Shown one piece after another: positions 1-12,378 of a stretch of 64,000 nt of DNA. Source of the stretch: Phascolomyces articulosus (lineage: Eukaryota; Mucoromycota; Mucoromycetes; Mucorales; Lichtheimiaceae). Made by a program: the position numbers and the translations under genes. The DNA lies in assembly GCA_025677815.1 (NCBI GenBank), contig JAIXMP010000019.1:434001-498000 (forward strand), in the 5' to 3' direction. Within the stretch, counting starts at the first letter, position 1. The number at the start of each line of letters is the position of its first letter. The notes beneath the pieces were generated by a model. It made no database searches. It was not told the origin of the DNA and was given only the letters and a program-made list of their open reading frames with translations.

Positions 1-333
1 GAGTTGATCATTACCATACTACCCAACGTGTAAGAAGTTTTTGGCTGTATAACGTTACACTGTTGTATCCAAAGTATGAAAGTCCCTTGAATTTCAATTC
101 TCATTTCCATCTCTTCTTTTTTTCATAAAACCCTTTTCTTTTACCATCTTCTACTTCTACTAAAAAGACAGTAAATATATGCTGAAGTCTATATAGTACG
201 TATCATTTTTATATGTAAAATGAAATAAGGATAGTGGAAGAGAGTATCAATAATAAAGTAGAAGCTTATCAAATATGCTTATTGGTAGAAGCTAAAATCA
301 TACATACAAAAAAAATAACAATATATACGTATT
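1..333. other. Upstream region of the first HET gene
   Basis: AT-rich leader with A/T homopolymers. No ORF or RNA gene is recognisable. It presumably contains the promoter and 5' UTR of the HET gene that starts at 334. Confidence 0.5.
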
Positions 334-2159
334 ATGGGATATATCACATACGAAAAGAAACAATGGTATCATCCAGACCCCATATTTAATACAACAAGAA
401 CGGCTCGCTGTGAATTACCTTCAAGAAGAGTTTCTACATTATTATCAACACCTGAAGACGATTCATTTATTCCCACAAGGCTTGTACGTACAGCTGATAT
501 GACAGTCATTTCAGGCGCCAAAGTAAAAAACGAAGAATACTGTGCATTATCCTATTCATGGATCTCTTCTGGGGAGAACATCAAGGATGAAACGACTGGG
601 AAAGCCAAGCGCGTGGATGAAGGCAAGCATAGAATTATTTGGCCGGCAAAGACTGTGCGAAAAAACCAAGAGGTAGAAAACGTATCCCTCGCAGAGTTAA
701 ATTTGTAAAATTTGAAGGAATTATACAACAAATCTGCAAAGATTTCAACATCAAGTATATTTGGTACGATCAAATGTGTATCAATCAAGATAATAAAGAA
801 GAAAAACAACGTGAAATCCAACAAATGCATCGCATTTATAGCAATGCCTATTGTACTATAGCCTTAGTACCCGAATTTTGTACCACGTTATATACCAGAG
901 ATAGGCAAAAGATACGACCACGTCGAATTCCAGATCATAAGCGTATCATATCATCCGATTGGTTCAAACGCTGTTGGACATTAGAAGAAACATTGCTTTC
1001 TCAACGATTGATCATAGTTGGTCAAGATGTAAATGCATGGTCTTATATGTTCAAATCGATAGCCTATGTTGGTTCCACCATAGCTAATCCAAGACAGGAA
1101 ATAAGTGTCGCATCGGTTCTCCATCTTGCCCATGTACGTCGAACGACAAAAGAACATGATCGTATATTTGCACTGGCCAATCTTTTCCCAGAATTAATGG
1201 ACGACATCAGTATCAACTATGATCAACCCATCCACGATTTGGTTCTCCAGTTCTACACTTTATTAGCTAAAAAGGACCTCTCGATTCTCTGTTTTGGAAA
1301 GTACAAATTATATGAAGAAATGTTTAAAATGGATTGCAGGAAGAAGAAGGAAGTTAAGGAGGAACAAAACGGCAACAGGAGAAAAAACATTGTAGACCCA
1401 AAATCCTTTACTTCAGAGTATTTCTCTCCTGTTCCTCCCTTTTGGTATGAAAAATATGTTTCCATTCGCGAATACGACCTTCCTTCTTGGACTGGTGTAC
1501 ATGGAGAACACATACCTCGCATTTCAAGCTATTATAGTAATAAAGCTATATTGCTGAAGACCACTTTTCGAAATTATAGCATTCGTGGACGATCGATGCA
1601 TATACAATCCTGTGCCTATATATCACCAGCCACCTCTAAAACTACACGTCCATTAGTTTTGCATCGCAGCGAACTACCCTCTTTCCCTGGAAGTGGGTTT
1701 CGACGTGATTATTGCTGGCAACTATCGTTTACTGTTCAATCATCACAACAAACAAATTCGATACTGCTTTCTGATCCATATCCGGATCCTATGATTGCAG
1801 ATCAATTTGACACCATCTCACAACAATTACAGCTAATGTCACGGTTTATAGGCATCGATAAAGAATCAATATCCTGGAAACGTAATGTCTATCCACCTTC
1901 TCGGGATACCAAGACACCACAGATTCGATTCTCGATAACAGAACAAGAAATGGATGATTCTGCGCAACTCGTCATACTTTCTGGGATATGTTTTGAGGAT
2001 CCGGGTCAAACAAATGAATCCAATGGTGCAAAAGTCTATCCAGTTCTCAAAAGAGAAGAAAATCATTACTACAAAGTCATAGGAGTGTGCTTCATTGATA
2101 ATCGGAAACCCTTTTTTTCACACTTTACTGAAAATATCCAAGATTTTACAATTCAATAA
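334..2159 (+). CDS. HET-domain (heterokaryon incompatibility-like) protein, split by a -1 frame change
   Basis: The HET domain is known from fungal self/non-self recognition and NLR-like defence proteins; the role of this copy is unknown. The gene is intronless. The first frame (334-708) begins MGYITYEKKQW and contains the HET motif CALSYSW near residue 70. The frame then stops at 706-708. The rest (YIWYDQMCINQ, MHRIYSNA, RCWTLEE, EHDRIFALANLFP) lies in the -1 frame and ends at 2159. The intact paralogue at 57411-59342 reads straight through this point (PAKKVR...PRGR). Here PAKTVR is followed by PRGRKR only after a -1 step at the heptamer A-AAA-AAC (660-666). Read through, the product is about 608 aa, against 643 aa for the paralogue. 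It could be a one-base-deletion pseudogene, a homopolymer sequencing error, or true programmed -1 frameshifting. Alternatively the downstream frame could be used alone from an ATG at 639. Confidence 0.8.
660..666 (+). promoter_or_regulatory. Candidate -1 ribosomal frameshift heptamer (A AAA AAC)
   Basis: In the zero frame the codons are CGA AAA AAC CAA, so the heptamer has exact X XXY YYZ register. A -1 slip gives AAA AAA CCA AGA, which is the frame of the rest of the HET protein. Downstream, GAGG at about 670 could pair with CCTC at about 687, but this is only a weak 4 bp stem and no strong pseudoknot is obvious. Confidence 0.5.
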
Positions 2160-2444
2160 ATTGACATTATACCATATACGGGTAGTTACTATGTTATGCT
2201 TATTTATCCATCAAAACCATAAAAAAAATCACAAGCTTTTTTTGAATAAATTACCATAACAGTCACTGAGAAGCCCACCACGACCATCAATGCGTTTTTG
2301 GGAAACTTAACCTTTCCCAACGGAACGAACTTCCCCTTCTTTTTTTAAACTTTTTTTTTTTTTTCGAACCCTGAAAATAATAAAAAAAAAAGCCTCTCCT
2401 ATTCCCCTATTTTTGACATTTCAAAAAAATAAAAATATACCATA
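2160..2444. other. Intergenic spacer between the HET gene and CK2 beta
   Basis: It holds the HET 3' end and the CK2 beta promoter, with several T/A homopolymers of 7 to 12 nt. No gene is seen. Confidence 0.4.
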
Positions 2445-3260
2445 ATGGACGACGACGATGAAATGCATGATTCTTTAAGTACAACAAGTAGTCAGCCTCA
2501 AACGGTAAGTTTAGTAGTATATTTATCTTCTCCTCTCTCCAGTCCCAGTCCATTCATGACGCGCCCTTTCTAATAAATAAAAAAATTATAGTGGATCGAA
2601 TGGTTTTGTTCATCGGATGGTCATGAATATTATTGTCAAGTAGACGATGATTTTATTGAAGATCGATTCAATTTGACCGGGTTAATACAACAAGTGCCAT
2701 TATACAAGGAAGCTTTAGAATTAATTCTTGACATGGAAAGAGAAGAAGATGAAATGAGTTCAACGATACCTGACGTGAGCATAGTACAACCCCATGCAGA
2801 GTTACTCTATGGATTGATTCATCAACGTTATATTAATACCCGGATTGGATTAAATCAAATGGTGCGCAAAAAAAAAATTTCATCTATCTTATTACATCTA
2901 TCTATGTCTATCTATCATAATGATTGATTTATAAAGAAGAAAAGAGAGAGAGAGAGAGAAAAAACTTATTTACTGAAATTATAATCGCATGATACCCTTC
3001 TTTTAAAAAAAAAAAAAAAAGCTGGACAAGTATAGAGCAGGTGATTTTGGATCTTGCCCAAGATATTATTGTGAAAAAATGTATTTATTACCTGTAGGAC
3101 AACATGATCAACCCAATATAAGCCCTGTTCGACTCTATTGTCCCAATTGTATGGATATTTATGCATGTAATAATAAGTATGCTAATGTAGATGGTAAGTT
3201 GTTTATATCAATATCCCATCTATCTTGTTATGGATCGATTTTCCCTAATAAGTCTATTTT

Positions 3261-3299
<39 letters not shown>

Positions 3300-3478
3300 G
3301 CGCTCATTTTGGTACAACATTTCCCCATTTATTTGTTAAAACATTTTCAGATGAAATCAAATTAAAACCATCCAATACCTATGTGGGTCGAATATTTGGT
3401 TTTCGTATCAATGAACAATCGGTAACAGGACCACGGATGCAATGGCTTCGTTTAAAACCCCCTCATTCATCATCATGA
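2445..3478 (+). CDS. CKB1: Casein kinase II regulatory (beta) subunit
   Basis: Regulatory subunit of the CK2 holoenzyme (alpha2beta2), a pleiotropic Ser/Thr kinase of nucleus and cytoplasm. Four exons are inferred: 2445-2504, 2592-2861, 3022-3193 and 3300-3478, giving 226 aa, within the usual CK2 beta size. The N-terminus carries the family signature WIEWFCSSDGHEYYCQVDDDFIEDRFNLTGL (exon 2, quoted only as far as the motif goes on from WIEWFC through FIEDRFN). The zinc-binding dimerisation region has CPRYYC and, further on, CPNCMDIY (C-x4-C and C-x2-C). GAHFGTTFPH follows, as in the family. The donor of intron 2 is a weak gtgcgc. The acceptor of intron 3 is preceded by a (TA)n run instead of a pyrimidine tract. 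Whether it corresponds to yeast CKB1 or CKB2 cannot be said from one copy. Confidence 0.93.
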
Positions 3479-3974
3479 TTTTTCTTTTTCATTTTGTATC
3501 ATATATATGTGTTTTATGTGTGTATGTATGTGTGTGTTTAATAGGATCATCATCATCATCATCATCATCATCATTTTTTTTACATTATTGTTATTATTAT
3601 TATTCGAAAACCGGGGAACGTATATATATATGTTTGTTTGTATATAAAATATATATTTACAAGGTCTTGCCAGCAATTATTATGATATGTTATATATATC
3701 GTTATGTTGTTGGTAAAAGAAAGGCGTGTGTTTGGAAGGGGGTTATTAAAGGATGTTGGTGTTGTTAAAGAAAGGGAGGGAAAAGTAAAAAAAAAAAAAA
3801 AGAACAAAGGAGAAGAGAGGGGGATAGCGTAGGAAGAGGAGTGAATGAGAGAAGAAGGGGAATGATGACATTTTGTTAATGCATAAAAAAAAAGAAGAAG
3901 GGTAGATTAGTAAACAACTAGTGAAGGGAGGATAAAATTACAACTACATGAAATAATAATAATAATAAAGTAGA
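3479..3974. other. Convergent 3' region with microsatellites
   Basis: This lies between the 3' ends of CK2 beta (+) and the kinase (-). It contains a CAT/ATC trinucleotide tract at about 3547-3573, an ATT tract at 3589-3603, TA-rich runs, and a purine-rich stretch at 3779-3900. The ORFs here are low-complexity artefacts. Confidence 0.6.
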
Positions 3975-5821
3975 TCATGAAGTAGAAGAACAACTGGATT
4001 TTGGAGAAGAAATTGAAGTAGGTGAAGTAATTGTTGTGGTAGTTGAAGTAGAAGAAGGTAAAGAAGTTGGTTGGCAACAGTAAACATTCTTGAACCATTC
4101 ATGTTGCATGATTTGAGGTACATTGATCCGTTTATTCGGATTAGGATCCAACATCCGATAAATTAATCGTTTAGCACCCAATTCCAATCCTTCAAAGATA
4201 TCAATACCAGATTCTTTGGCACGTCTTCGAACAGATTCTCTTGCTTTATGAATGGATAATTCACGTTCTTGTTCAGCACTCAATCCTCTTGTTGTATTTC
4301 CATTATTTTGCTTTTTGGCAGCAGCAGCCAACAATCGCTCTCGTTTGGCATTTTCACGTTCTTCTTCCACAAATCGACGGAACTTCAAGTATCGATCATA
4401 GTTATCATCTTCACCCTTTTTAGCCACTTGCCATATATGATTGCCTGTACGCATGGCCATGTAAATGACAGCACAACTCCATACATCTGATAGTTGAGGA
4501 TCATATTCTTGATGGGTGTTAAACATTTCGGGAGCAATATAAGGTTCAGATCCACATATACCACGACTATACATGAGTTTGGATTGAGGGGTAGGACGGA
4601 AACAATCGGCTCCTCCGAAATCAGAAATCTTGAGACAACCTTGGGAAGTCAAGAGTAAATTTTCCGGCTTCAAGTCCCTGTGTGCAATCCCCATCCCATG
4701 CATATAATGAACACCTCGCATCAATTGTTTGAAGAAACAGTTGGCTTCTTGCACTTGTAAACCAGACGAAGCAAAATCGTATATCAAATTAAACAAGTCA
4801 CCACCATCACAATATTCCATTACTTGACAATAGACGGGTGAAGTTTCAGTCAATGGTAACAAGTCGAGGGTTTCAATGACATTGGGATGATGTAAAATGG
4901 ATGAAATACAGAATTCTGATGTTAATCGTTTGACATATTGTTTTGTTGATTCCAAACCCTTTTTACGAAACTCCTATAATAAATTCGATATGTGTTAGTA
5001 TTCGGGTAAAAAAATAACCCTTTTTCATCATTTTTGACAGATGAACATGAGATAAAAAAAAAAAAAAAGAAAAGATAGATAGCTACCTTGACAGCGTATT
5101 CGTTACCGGAAGGATCTGGTTTATGTACTATACGAACGACACCAAAGGCTCCTTTTCCAATCACTTCATGACATGTGCCCCATTTATCTGATAAACAAAC
5201 GTCATTATTGCCTGGTGCGCGTTTCAGTTCTGCATTCACTGCAGCACGCTCCTTTTGTACTGCTTCTGAAGTTGTTGTCTTTTTATCGGTCGTTACGACA
5301 CCTCCTTTGACCAAGGGTATTTTTAATCCTTTCATTGCAGCTCCTCCCAATCCAGCCGCCAGATTTTGTAATGAAGCAGATATTTTGTTGGGTGGCATAC
5401 ATTTAATACAATGTTGATGCGTCATACCATCTGGATTTAATACAAAGCGTGGTTGATTATTATGTTGATTAGGTTGGGTATGAGATTGTATACGTCCAGC
5501 AGTTGAAATGGTATGGATCGATTGACTTGTATTGGTAGAAGAACAGGAAGAAGATGTTCTGGATACATTATTATTATTATTATTATTATTATCGTTGGCT
5601 GTTGTTGTAGTAGTTGTTGTTGTTCTTGCATTGGTTGGTAGTGAATTTACATTACGAAAAGGCTTTTCATCTAATATAGGTGATGCTGGTTCAGATGGAG
5701 GTGTAGGTGGACCCTTGACGATACCATTATTTCCTTTTTCACCCGTTCTACTTTGTTGATGTTTCTTTTGTTGTTGTTGATAATGTTCTTTGGGATGGAG
5801 AACAGCACGAAAAATCCCCAT
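3975..5821 (-). CDS. Ser/Thr protein kinase, Hal4/Sat4-like
   Basis: Protein kinase resembling the fungal Npr1/Hal5/Sat4 group, which controls the stability of plasma-membrane transporters; that role is family knowledge. Two exons (5087-5821 and 3975-4973) give 577 aa. The first about 200 residues are disordered and rich in Gln/Asn/Thr, including an Asn run encoded by an ATT-type repeat. The kinase domain begins at about residue 220: GKGAFGVVRIV (glycine loop), EYAVK (catalytic Lys, at the splice junction), HRDLKPENLL (catalytic loop), DFGGAD and APE. All catalytic residues are present. The C-terminal tail is Ser/Thr-rich. I chose the ATG at 5821 (MGIFRAV); an in-frame ATG at 5833 is possible. 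The intron is 4974-5086. Confidence 0.88.
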
Positions 5822-6940
5822 GTTTATATACAAATATATATATCTAAGATGATACTATATTTAAAATATAGATATATCTATAAAGAATGATAGAATAAAA
5901 AAAAAGGGAAAAAGGGTTTGCTTATAAAGCAAAAAGAAGAAGTATATTTAAAGAAGTGAAAAGGGAAAAAAATGTCCAAGTTGGAGAAAAGGGAGTTTTT
6001 TTTTTTTTTTTTACTTTTTGTGGGTAAATTTTTTTGGTTGCAAAAAGCTTTTTTTGCAGCTGAGATTCAAATGAACTCATTTGACGTAGCACAATTATAA
6101 AAAAATAACCATTTTTGGAGAAATCAGCTCAAGTTTCTATTTTATAACAAAAAAAGTTGTGCCAAAATAATCAGCTTCCCTTCTTGCAAGTGCATATTTT
6201 TCTCTCCGCCTTAAAAAAAATCATACCAAAAAGGCCTTGTTTTAAAAGGGAGAAGTATGTACGTTTATATAAAGTAATACTTTTACTACTATGTAAAATA
6301 GTACATAAAGTATGTCAGATGACAGAATACATATTTAGCATTTCCAGGGATAGATGGCTTATATAGTAAAGTAACGATGATATATAGTTTAATCAACACC
6401 ATGTGAGCGTTTTTTGCGATTTGCAATTTATTAATAATAATAAATATAAATTTATAAAAAGTAAAAAAAAAAAAAAAAAGAAACTAAACCAGGAACGAAT
6501 ACTTTTTTGTGTGGCAATTTCAATGATGCAATATTTTACGTTGTTATTGTGGCTACACAGTTAAAGTTGATGGTTAGGGTTTCACGTTTTTATATATATA
6601 CTCGCACACATTTAAACTCTATTTCATCTACAACATATCCTCACTACTTTATGCATGTTCGTTTTCTCTCTCCTTTCTCTTTCTTTTTTTTTTTCTTATA
6701 TTACATAATCATACATTCCTTTATCTCGCTTGAACCATTTCCCATCCAATCCAATCCAAACCCTCCATGAACATCATAGCAACATATATAAGAAATGATA
6801 ATAGTTTTTTTTGAGTAAAAAAAAAAGATTTTATCTTTTCCGGAGCTCCCAAATCAATGTGGCACCCAGGTCCACAAAGTTGGTTAGAGAAACAACCGTC
6901 AGAGTTATTTATTATTTAACTAAGAAAAAATAAAAACTTT
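5822..6940. other. Gene-free spacer
   Basis: Upstream of the kinase and downstream of uL1 (both minus strand). AT-rich with homopolymers, including a T run at 5998-6012 and an A run at 6462-6479. Short ORFs here have no coding character. It presumably holds the kinase promoter and the uL1 3' UTR. Confidence 0.5.
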
Positions 6941-7751
6941 TTAGAACAAACGGTGAGGCTTGCCCATGGTAGACTTCAAGTAAAGAGACTTGACGTTTTG
7001 CCAGTTCTTCTTCAACAAGGAGACCAAAAAGTTGATAGCCAACATGATGTTAGCGGTCAATTGATCTTCAGTCATCTTGACGTGACCGACGGCGACACCC
7101 AAACACAAGACCTTCTTCAATTGGAACTTGATGGTGGCACGGATTTCATCAGCCTTGGCGGACAAAGGATCAGCGTGGGAGACGGCAGTAGGGAACTTAC
7201 CGACCTTGTGGAGACCAGGACCCAAAAGACGAGGGATTTGCTTGATCAAGGCTTCGGAGGCCAAGAAAGCATCGTACTTCTTAGCCAACTTCTTGATCAA
7301 CTTCTTGTTCTTGTTGAGCTTCTTCAAATCTTCAACAGATTGGAATTCCATACCAGCAGCCTTAGCTTGGTCACAATGGAAAGCATCACCCAAGACACAG
7401 ACGGACAAGTTGGGACGGGGGACATTAGGCAACTTGATGGTACCAGAGAAACGCTTATCACGTTGGGGATCGTAGTTCTTCAAACCAATTTGGAGTTCAA
7501 TGGTTTCGGTGAACTTACGTTGCTTTTCGTTGGAAGCGGCAACGATTTGGTTGACAATGTCTCTGACGGCAGCGGCGCTGACTTTGCTATAAAACGCATT
7601 TTATTAAAATAATGATGGTCAAAATAATATTCGATGGAATGCATGCGTTGGTCTATCTGAATGGATGAATGGATGGATCATTCTCCAAATAGATGGATGC
7701 ATCAATGGATGGATGCATCGTTATATATATCGTATGGATGCTTTACCTCAT
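6941..7751 (-). CDS. RPL1: 60S ribosomal protein uL1 (L10a/L1)
   Basis: Large-subunit protein of the L1 stalk, which acts in E-site tRNA release. Two exons: a 5-nt coding exon ATGAG (7747-7751) and 6941-7586. Joined they encode 216 aa starting [13 protein letters not shown], the usual length for eukaryotic uL1. Family motifs include [38 protein letters not shown] and the C-terminal KPHRLF. The codons are rich in C-ending triplets (AAG, GCC, TTC), more biased than the neighbours, as expected for a highly expressed gene. The 160-nt intron (7587-7746) contains imperfect repeats of ATGGATG/CATC units. Confidence 0.96.
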
Positions 7752-10165
7752 GGCGAAAAATCAAAAGGGAAAGATTCCTATGTTCTGCAAGACGAGGAAG
7801 AATATAATTAAAAAAAGTTGTCGGGTTTTAAAATCCTTGTTTTTTTGGTAATGTTGGGAATTTTGTGATTCTGAAAAAAGCATATGCATTGTCAATATCG
7901 TTCCTTGGTAATAAAAGTAAAACTCTATATTAATAAATAAGGCCAATCATGGTGAACACGCAGAAATATAAATTTTATTATTTAGTTGTGTAGTTTAAAA
8001 CCTCTACTTGAATTATGTCCTAAAATAATGCGTAAAGTTAAATAGATATAGAAGAGATCAAACTTTATCTTTTGGAAGATATATATTATACACATATTAA
8101 TGGTGATGAGGATAAAACAATAGGTAGGTATATATACTCAAGATTAAATGTAATATATTTCCTTAAAGTATGCGAATAATATTGACTTAACAAAAAAAAA
8201 AAAGAATTATCACGATAGTTACATAAGTAATCACAATATCCATTTCCTAAATCACTTTTATTATAAAAAAAAACGTATATACTTTAATAAATAATCAACG
8301 CTTATATATTCACTTTTAATAATCATCTTATAATATATTATATGAATAATGGTTGGAAGAGGAGTCAGTCATCCACCATGATTATATACTGCGTACATTA
8401 TAATTGGGAATGTTTATATTATAGTTTTACTGATATGAATAGACAATATCTTTCATAGAATTCCGTAATAGTAATATTATAGGCGGTCCCAGAAGGACTT
8501 GTGGCTCGGATCATCATAAACAAATCATACCACAGGTTCAATGTATTAAAAAAAATGATGAGGTTCTTGTTTTCTAGTCGACATTGGAAGCAGGAAATGA
8601 TGTTGCCTTGCTTTCCTGTTTTCTTGAATAGAATTTCCGTTATTAGTCAATGATAGGTTCTTGTTCATGGTACTTCTAGTAATAGTGGGTTCCCTCGGGT
8701 TCAATAAATGAACTTTCGCCTTTTCTTGTACTCTACCTGGAACAGGGATACTCTGAACCAACATGATGGTAGTAAGGACAAACAGGGGCACAACAATAGC
8801 ATGTAATATTATTTTAAGAAAAAAGTACAAGATTGTAACGTATTTGAAGAAAAGAAAGTAGAGAGAGTGTAAAAGAAATTAAAGAATAAATAATGCGATC
8901 CTGTTAAAAAATGGTCTATAGGTATTTATAAACGCAGTAATTCGCAGTAAAATAAATAAAAAAATGAATGTAAAGCCAAACTAATAGTAGAAGATTCTAT
9001 CATTTTAAAAATATTTATTCATATTTAATTAAAACATACTGGTGAATCAAACTCTTTTATCATAATGGAAAAGGATGGTGTTTATTATGTACTATTAAAG
9101 ACAGAAGTAAGCGAGGATGGTTCATAAGGAGAATCCATAAAGAGTTAGGAATAAGGTGATTGCTGCAACAAGGAATGAAATATAGTATTAGAAGTGGTTG
9201 TATGATGATGGTACCATCGAGGCAATTCTTTTAGATAGAAGGTAATAAAGAGGAATAATTACCAATGATTGTTTTTTAATAGTTATATGCATACGGTGAA
9301 AATCTTATACCTCACTGCTTCTATGCTGTGAACATTTCCTGGGATATGCAATCCAGCCCATTTTCGGTCATTCAAACTTGCTGCAGCTCCATATTTTTTT
9401 TTTTTTTACAAAGTTTTTTTATTGGGTAACTACTAATAAATTAGTATTAGGGTATTATATCAAACCATTGCCCATGTTTTTTTATATCACTTTTCTCTCT
9501 TTCTATACATATATGTCTGATAAGAGCAATCAGCCTCAAGCAATTTACTATGATAAAAATAAATTGAGGGTTTTCCCCCATTGGCAATGATTATCTAAAG
9601 TCATGGTAACGAAGAAGTAACCAGAATTACGGTAAAATAGTGAGGTACCCAAATATAAGTGGTAAACAATTAAATTGGACATATACAGAAAGAGGAATGG
9701 TTGGATTTTTACGCCACATATAGAAAATGAAAACGAATCCATAGCGTACAAATCATGAATATATATGACCCAGAATGTAGCATTTTGTGATGTGGATAGA
9801 TACCTGTCAATTCACATATATAAACAGATGAATTATTTTACTTGACCAGTAATGTAGTATACTTGGTAGAGAACTTTCGGGCTCTAATAAAATAAATAGA
9901 TCATTGTCTTGTATATATAGTATAAAATAATATGATCCGTGTAACCGTCATATACAACTGCGCAATCTCGTTTGGATCAGAGTTAAAATGTGGCTCACCC
10001 ATTTCAAATTATCTTTAATAGGAATAGTATCAAAAAATTATAATTCCTTTTCTTTTCATTTTTTGTTTTATTGATCGTCCCTTTTTTCTTTTTCACGTTT
10101 TTTTTAATATTACTACTACTCCATACACACTCCTTTAATAATAATAATAATAATAATATTCTATC
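7752..10165. other. 2.4 kb gene-free region
   Basis: Very AT-rich. The only ORF with some character is on the minus strand at 8546-8830 (hydrophobic N-terminus then a polar tail). It lacks an ATG for the hydrophobic part (it opens with TTG), so I do not call it. A TATA-like TTTATAAATA lies upstream on that strand at about 8922-8935. No tRNA or other RNA gene was recognised. Confidence 0.45.
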
Positions 10166-12378
10166 ATGTCCACTATCAATCCATCTGTTGATGGGCAAGG
10201 AAGAAGAGAATATCTTGATCAAGATGGTAATAATACACCATTTTTATCACCTCCTCCACAATATGCTTCTTCTACCACATCCTCTACTGCTTTTCATTTT
10301 CCATCTGTTCGTCAACAACAGGTAAGAAAAAAAAAATATTACCAGGGTTTTGCAACAACACAATAAACCTTATATATTCTAATGGGATTTCCCTACTCTT
10401 TCTTTATGATAAATATAGAGACGACAAAATAATTTACAAGAAATTGGACATATTGCTATTCTTCCTATATTGAATGTTTTAGCAACCGCTGCCCTTGTAG
10501 GTGCTTTAATTTATGTTTATATGACCGCCGATGGTAAAGAAGTGGATTATCGAATGGCTGGTATGCCAATTGAAGCTTTGATTTCGTTATTACAAACATT
10601 AATAAAGATGTTACTTGCTGGTGGTATTGGATAGTAAGTTAATTAGTATATCAATAACAATTTTTCATCCGATTTATATATAATTTACGCGTGTTTTTAT
10701 AACATGATTATAGTGCCGTTTCTGAATTCAAATGGATTCAATTAGAACGAGGTGCAAAGTTAAGTCTTTTGGATGTCTATGATTCTGTCACTCGAGGTTT
10801 TGGAGGTATGTAAATATCGAATTGTTTTTTTTTTTTTTTTTTTTTTTTTTGCATATTCAAAAGGAATAGTAATAGCTCAACTAATATCTTCATAATATAT
10901 TAGGCATGATTCGTGTGGGTGCCGGTATTCGTCCAGATTTAATCATCATCCCTGCCATTCTTTTACAACTTGGTTTAATTGCCATTGGTCCTAGTTCTCA
11001 ACAAATCTTAACAGCTTATCCAAGCACTTATTGTGACAACAGTGGCCAATATCGATACACTGATATCACCAACGAAAACATTGCTTCGTGGAATCGTGAT
11101 GACCATGATGTTCGTAGTTTAGCAGGTACCAATGCTAATTATCTTATACAAATGGCTATTGACGGTACTGGATACAGCTGGAATTTGCCTGTCAATAACA
11201 ATTGTCCATCCAACGCCAAAAATTGTACGATTCCTCGTATGCCCATGATTCATAACGAAGTGGAATGTAAGCTTGGTTCTTTTAATGAAACCATGGTCGT
11301 TAGTGAACAAGACCTTTCAATCAAGACGTTGCAACAATATTATAATTATACCGATGGTAATGATTTTATGACACGACCGCAGGCACCTCAATTTTTATAT
11401 GGTGCTACAATGCAACACCGTACGGCCTATGATATTGGTAATTTTTCACAAACAACTGAAGAACAAGACATCAGTACTTCACCCACTAATGTAACTAGCG
11501 GTGGAGGTCCTGGTACTGTGTATGCTGGTGAACATGTATTTGTGGTAGTTTCTCGTCTTGGTACAACTGAAGTCCAACGGATCGACCAACCCGAAGATAT
11601 CCGTGTGCATGAATGTAAACTGACTGCTACTATAAATATCACCGAAATAACATTGGAAGAACGCTCCTTCCGTACTCGTACTGTGGAAACCATTCCAATC
11701 GATATGAACTATCCTCTCTTATCTGATGCGAGCCATTGGTATCGTCCTGAAGAACAATACAGCGAACAAGATCGTACCATGATCAATGCTTATGCTATTC
11801 AAGTCGGAGCACTCAATTATTTGATCACACAAAACCAAGATGAATTTAATACTCGAACCACTAGGAGTTGGGATTCTCATCGTGATGAGATGTTAGGCAA
11901 TGCCATTGAAGATTTCATCAATGATATTATTAAGCGTATCTCCAGAGGTATTACCATGGGTCGTCCTGCTGGTGTTTCTCCTATTGATGCTGTTGTTTGT
12001 TTCCAGTTACCTACCCAATACCATTTGGATCCTGCTTCGTATTATACTTTTTGTTTATGTTTATTGATTCCTGTCTTTTGGTGGGTCTTGACATGGATTA
12101 TGGCCTTGTACCGTGCCGGTGGTATTTCCCGTGGTAATTCTCAAGTCATTCTTTTGGTTACTGGTTTCACAGCTGCTTTGAGAAAAGAATTCAAAGGATT
12201 ATCTCATCAAGGATCCAATGTCATTTTTGAACGTGCTCAAAAGACAGATGTCAAGTTTGGTGAATTGACAACAGAACATGCAAGAAAAAAGGGTCATGTT
12301 TCATTTGGTAGACCTGATCAAATTTCACCTCTTGTTCAAACGTCAGCGACAAGAAGAGAAGAAGAAGGCAACCCCTAA
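10166..12378 (+). CDS. Multi-pass membrane glycoprotein, DUF3176-like
   Basis: Function unknown. Exons 10166-10321, 10419-10633, 10714-10805 and 10904-12378 give 645 aa. The N-terminal about 55 residues are polar. Hydrophobic helices follow around residues 63-86 (HIAILPILNVLATAALVG), 100-123 and 158-182. A large domain of about 350 residues with several N-glycosylation sequons (NCT, NET, NYT, NFS, NVT, NIT) comes next. One more helix lies near 535-560 (YYTFCLCLLIPVFWWVL), then a basic cytoplasmic tail. The segment EFKWIQLERG...LLDVYDSVTRGFGG resembles the W-x-W/F...D...SRG-x-GS signature I associate with fungal DUF3176 proteins; this is recollection. Introns 1-3 are short, and intron 3 contains a T run of more than 20. 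Confidence 0.72.

Noticed and set aside
3473..3807. Met-, Asn- and Tyr-rich ORFs on both strands
   Set aside because: Translations of ATC/ATT trinucleotide and TA repeats in the 3' spacer.
6953..7612. 219-codon plus-strand ORF
   Set aside because: It is the antisense shadow of uL1, produced by that gene's strong codon bias.
8546..8830. 94-codon minus-strand ORF resembling a secreted peptide
   Set aside because: The hydrophobic leader opens with TTG, not ATG, and no upstream ATG or plausible 5' exon joins in frame. The first internal ATG removes most of the leader.
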